Below are positions 60,775 through 64,000 of a DNA stretch of 64,000 nucleotides, piece after piece. The DNA is taken from assembly GCA_950097015.1 (NCBI GenBank), contig CATNEN010000039.1:6898501-6962500 (forward strand). The letters are read 5' to 3'. Positions within the stretch are counted from its first letter, which is position 1. Each line of letters begins with the position of its first letter. Source of the stretch: Macrostomum hystrix. Its lineage: Eukaryota; Platyhelminthes; Macrostomidae. The notes under the pieces were generated by a model. That model worked only from the letters and a program-made list of their open reading frames with translations. It ran no database searches and was not told where the DNA came from. A program made the translations under genes and the position numbers.

Positions 60775-63700
60775 ATGAATTGCAGTGAGCATTTATTTTA
60801 TTTTTATACAATAAATTTTGCTGAGAATGTTTAATCTTAATGCATATTTGCATTGTGGAATGTATATGACTGTGTTGTTAGGATAATTGCACTGATAATT
60901 TGGGCAATCACTGTCCATATTTGAGGCCATTAACAAGCCCAAACTCTTTATGCACACTTATGCCAAGTAATTTAAAATTCCCTATAAGGAAATATGCTTT
61001 TAGAAGGGATGAGTCAGCTCAATGATAATACTGCATTCTGTAAAAAATGTAGGCATTGGAAAACATCAGCTTAGAAATAAGCTATGCCTGTGTAAAATTT
61101 CCCAGTGAAAATTTAAGAATATTGATTCAAAATTAGCTAAAAACTGTTATCAGGCCGCACTGGGTTTGTGGATAATACCAGCACAACTGGCGCCTGCCAC
61201 AGTTCATATGACTATCGGCCTCTGCCTGTACAGCAGGGTTATCAGCAATGCCAGCAACGATTGGACCGTGACAGGTCACCAATCAGAGATGATCGCGGCG
61301 GTGGGGGTGATGGCTTTGGTGGTTGTCGAGTACTCAGAGGTAGTGGAGGTAAGTTGACAGAAATGGTGTCCTAAAACTAAAATGCTTAAACTGTAAATCT
61401 ATTAAAAAAGTTTTGGTCACTTTTGTATTGTTTACCTAACCTCAAAATAAAAAATGTTTAAAGTTAGAATTTGCATTAAAACTGTCTATACTGAATAAAG
61501 CAATCTCGAAAGTTATTTGCATATAAATTAAAAACATGCCAAAAATACGAGACAGGCGAAATTGCAAACTGCGCATCGCACTGTTAATAATGACTTTGGT
61601 GCAGTGACTTGCTGTCCACTCTTTGGCTTGCAGTAGTCAGTCACTAGACAGGGGCTTCTTGACCATACTTCAGCATGGTGCTGCATCCTTCTCAATAAGG
61701 CTCAGAGAAAAACACGCTTCTTAGGTGATCAGCGCGACCTTTTTTGCGAGTGCGTGTGTTCTGTGGCTCTTCAGGTTCTTAGCATCCTAGTACTTGTAGA
61801 AGTGTATGCTCTAATACTCGTCTGGAAATGTTCATGGCTTAGTTCATCAGGATCAAGTTGGCAATAACTGCAAGTATAAAAATTTTTGACTAGGCCTATA
61901 GTTGGGCGAGGTGAACTTACAGCTTGGTGAACTGAGGCGCTAGGAATTAAGTATCTTCCTCAATACAGTTTTTTTACCTTAGCCGGTCACAAGTTCCAAG
62001 CTCTTACCACACGACTACAACATGATTTGGCTTAAATATTTTAGAGAATAATTGGCTAGCTGTACGTATTTTTCTGCAAGACATCCCCATCATGACGTTT
62101 AGACATGTGTAAATATTTCCTGACTTTCTTGTCCTCAGGCAGGCTGTGTGAATTTTCACTGCACCATGGAGGTTGGCTTTCAAGGGCATAAATGGCACGA
62201 CAGGCCCCTCTCAGCGGCTGTGCCCCAAATGAACATGGCCTCACTGCGGAATCGAGCTCAGTTGACCTTGTTTCAAGAGTCCAACCCGTTTAACTGCCTA
62301 GTCACTCACCCCAAAATCGGCTTCTAAGAAAATACGAGTAGTGAGAAACCTATGAGAAGCATTTTAACTGGTTAAAAAAAGCCAAAAGCGCGTTTGCTAT
62401 CGCAGGAGGCGGAAGTGCTCTTCGATCTCGCATTCCGGAGGAGCCGCAAAGTTGGGAGCAGGATGAAGGCATTCGTCTAGATTTATACAACAGCGATCTT
62501 TGGCTAATGATTGAAACCGACGGCGTCACTGCTAGGCCGCTTAGCGAGGGCGGCTTCGCTAACATGTGGGCCGGCGCGCAGGCCACCTACGCAGCCAAGC
62601 GTGGCCGCGTTTACTACGAGGTTAGCGGCTAAATGCAGTTCTAACTTATGAACGTCTGGGTGTTTGTGTAGTGAGGTGGGTGTTTGTAGTGAGGTGGGTG
62701 TTTGTGTAGTGAGGTGGGTGTTTGTGGAGTGAGGTAGTTGTTTGTCTGATGCCGCTGACCCAGGCTTTCAAAATACACTAAATTGGCACAATTAGGTTCG
62801 CGTTAGCCAGCACAACCGAGATGTTTCGGCGCCACCAGAGGAGCGCCTGATGTTCCTGTTGCGCTGCGGCTGGTCGCAGCTTGGAGCCGGAATGGTGCTA
62901 GGCGAGGAGCCGCTCTCCTACGGCTACGGCGGCTCCGGTAAAGCCAGCACCAACTCGTTGTTTAAGGACTACGGCGGACCATTCGACACTGGGGATGTTG
63001 TTGGCTGCTTCTTGGTAAGTACTACTGCTGATCAATTTACTAGTGTTCATTTCACAATTCAAACTAGTTTCCTTCCATTAACTTAGGAGTATCGCGACGA
63101 CGGAGTCCCGGTGATTTCCTACTCGCTTAACGGCCGCAGCCTGGGAGTCTGCTACATGGCCAATGAGGCGCGGGATAAGCCACTGTTTCCGCATCTGCTA
63201 ACTAAAAATGTGCAATTTGAAGTCAACTTTGGCCAGCGCAAGTGAGTAGTTTCGTCTGGTTATGAGCACAAAAAATGAAACTAGTAATTAGCGCATAAGC
63301 ATGCGCGAATGGGCCTTCAAAATTCTATTGGCTAAAAACCTGTGGGTAAGTCGATGAGCGATAATGTCCACACAAAGGTCTCTAAGCTCGAATCTACAGC
63401 GAGACCACATTTTTTGAGCGCAGCCTCGGAGAGGTTGGTCGTGCCATTTACGAGTACACCAGCCCTTGTACCCTATTAAAATGCAAGGGCAGATGTACAC
63501 CCATTGCACACCCAGCTGCTAACCCAAATCCTCAGGCCCTGGTACCCGCCACCTGAGGCTGAGCAGCCCTCCTGGCTGCAGATTGGCCATTTGGCTGCTC
63601 GAGACCGAGTGCGCAATTTCCCTCCGCCTGAGAAGCGCGAAGATTGCGTCATGCTGATGATGTGCGGCCTGCCAGCTGCTGGCAAGTCGCAATGGGCTGA

Positions 63701-64000
63701 GAAACATTGCTCTGAGAATGCCGATAGGCGCTACTGCGTGCTGGGCACAAACAGCATCATCGATCGGCTGAAAGTCATGGGCCTGCCGCGCCAGAGAAAC
63801 TATCACGGCCGCTGGGAGATGCTGATTGAGCGGGCTACGAAGTGCCTGAATGCTCTGTTTGAAGTGGCCTGCCGACGGAAGCGCAACTACATCTTGGACC
63901 AGACTAATGTCTACGCCAGCGCGCAGCGCAGAAAGATGGCCCCATTCGATGGCTACAGGCGAATCGCTGTGGTTGTTGTGCCCGACGATGAGGAATATCA
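60775..64000 (+). CDS. HNRNPUL1: HNRNPUL/hnRNP U-like protein (SPRY + P-loop kinase-like), truncated by window end
   Basis: Nuclear RNA-binding protein of the hnRNP U family. Exons: 60775-60784 (proposed start, ATG AAT TGC A), 61154-61348, 62406-62620, 62796-63014, 63087-63241 and 63536 onward; all junctions agree in phase. After a Gly/Arg/Gln-rich segment comes the SPRY domain (YNSDLWLMIETDG, FANMWAGAQATYAAKRGRVY, LLRCGWSQLGAGMVLGEEPL, SYGYGG, FDTGDVVGCFL, ISYSLNGRSLGV, PLFPHLL, FEVNFGQRK). The polynucleotide-kinase-like domain follows, with Walker A GLPAAGKS, LGTNSIIDRL and YILDQTNVYASAQRRK; all match HNRNPU/HNRNPUL1 in order. No SAP domain is found upstream. A strong acceptor (CTTTTTTTCAG, 60695) precedes the proposed first exon. 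The paralogue (U versus UL1 or UL2) cannot be settled, and the 3' end is off the window. Confidence 0.9.
62090..62325 (-). mobile_element. tRNA-derived SINE, family 2, minus strand
   Basis: On the minus strand the head is GGGTGAGTGACTAGGCAGTT, the B-box-like part GAGCTCGATTCCGCAG and the body GGCCTGTCGTGCCATTTATG, matching the element at 43775. It lies in the HNRNPUL intron before 62406. Confidence 0.65.
62655..62745. repeat. About 18-20-bp tandem repeat, 5 copies
   Basis: Copies of GTGAGGTGGGTGTTTGTGTA starting about 35 bp after the donor at 62620. Confidence 0.85.
63335..63500 (+). mobile_element. SINE family 2 fragment
   Basis: GTGGGTAAGTCGATGAGCG, AAGGTCTCTAAGCTCGAATC and TTGGTCGTGCCATTTACG correspond in order to the element at 43775. 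In the HNRNPUL intron 63242-63535; the copy stops close to the acceptor. Confidence 0.55.

Noticed and set aside
62004-62244. Small minus-strand frames of about 62-64 codons
   Set aside because: They coincide with a minus-strand SINE of family 2.

Overview
The window is nuclear DNA from an invertebrate bilaterian animal. It carries five multi-exon genes with GT-AG introns and clear metazoan orthology: a RASSF1/5-type Ras-association protein, exocyst subunit EXOC2/Sec5, a Kv2/Shab potassium channel, an I-BAR protein of the MTSS1/MIM family and an HNRNPUL-type RNA-binding protein. Coding exons are GC-rich and full of Gln, Ser, Ala and Gly runs. Non-coding DNA is AT-rich and packed with minisatellites, tRNA-derived SINEs and small inverted-repeat elements. 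A repeat-rich free-living flatworm such as Macrostomum would fit, but no single sequence here proves that; the taxonomic guess is inference.

Layout: RASSF runs leftward (478-4162, 3' end off the window). It lies head-to-head with EXOC2, which runs rightward (about 6086-12800). EXOC2 converges on the leftward Shab gene, whose core coding exons are 28290-29255 and 17380-18414, with probable extra C-terminal exons at 16333-16831 and 14882-15285. Then comes 13 kb of almost pure tandem repeat, including a 7.2 kb array of a 16-bp unit. The leftward MTSS1 gene follows (42459-54490), with a Helitron-like element and a THAP-transposase remnant in its largest intron. A 6 kb AT-rich interval contains four inverted-repeat (MITE-like) elements. 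The window ends inside the rightward HNRNPUL gene (about 60775 to beyond 64000).

Exon boundaries were derived by hand by matching splice consensus, reading phase and protein-family similarity. For RASSF, EXOC2, MTSS1 and HNRNPUL every proposed junction is phase-consistent. The genes do not form an operon. RASSF, EXOC2 and MTSS1 act at the membrane, cytoskeleton or secretory pathway, but their adjacency carries no evident functional meaning.

The most distinctive property is that many introns have filled with their own private minisatellite, a different unit in each intron. In EXOC2 some units look like copies of the intron's own 3' splice site. Other points of interest are a Shab stop codon embedded in a splice donor, a His/Gln insertion inside the Shab T1 domain, and two SINE families that share one 3' tail. 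The very long open frames in the tandem arrays (up to about 2,400 codons) are artefacts of stop-free repeat units and are not annotated as genes.
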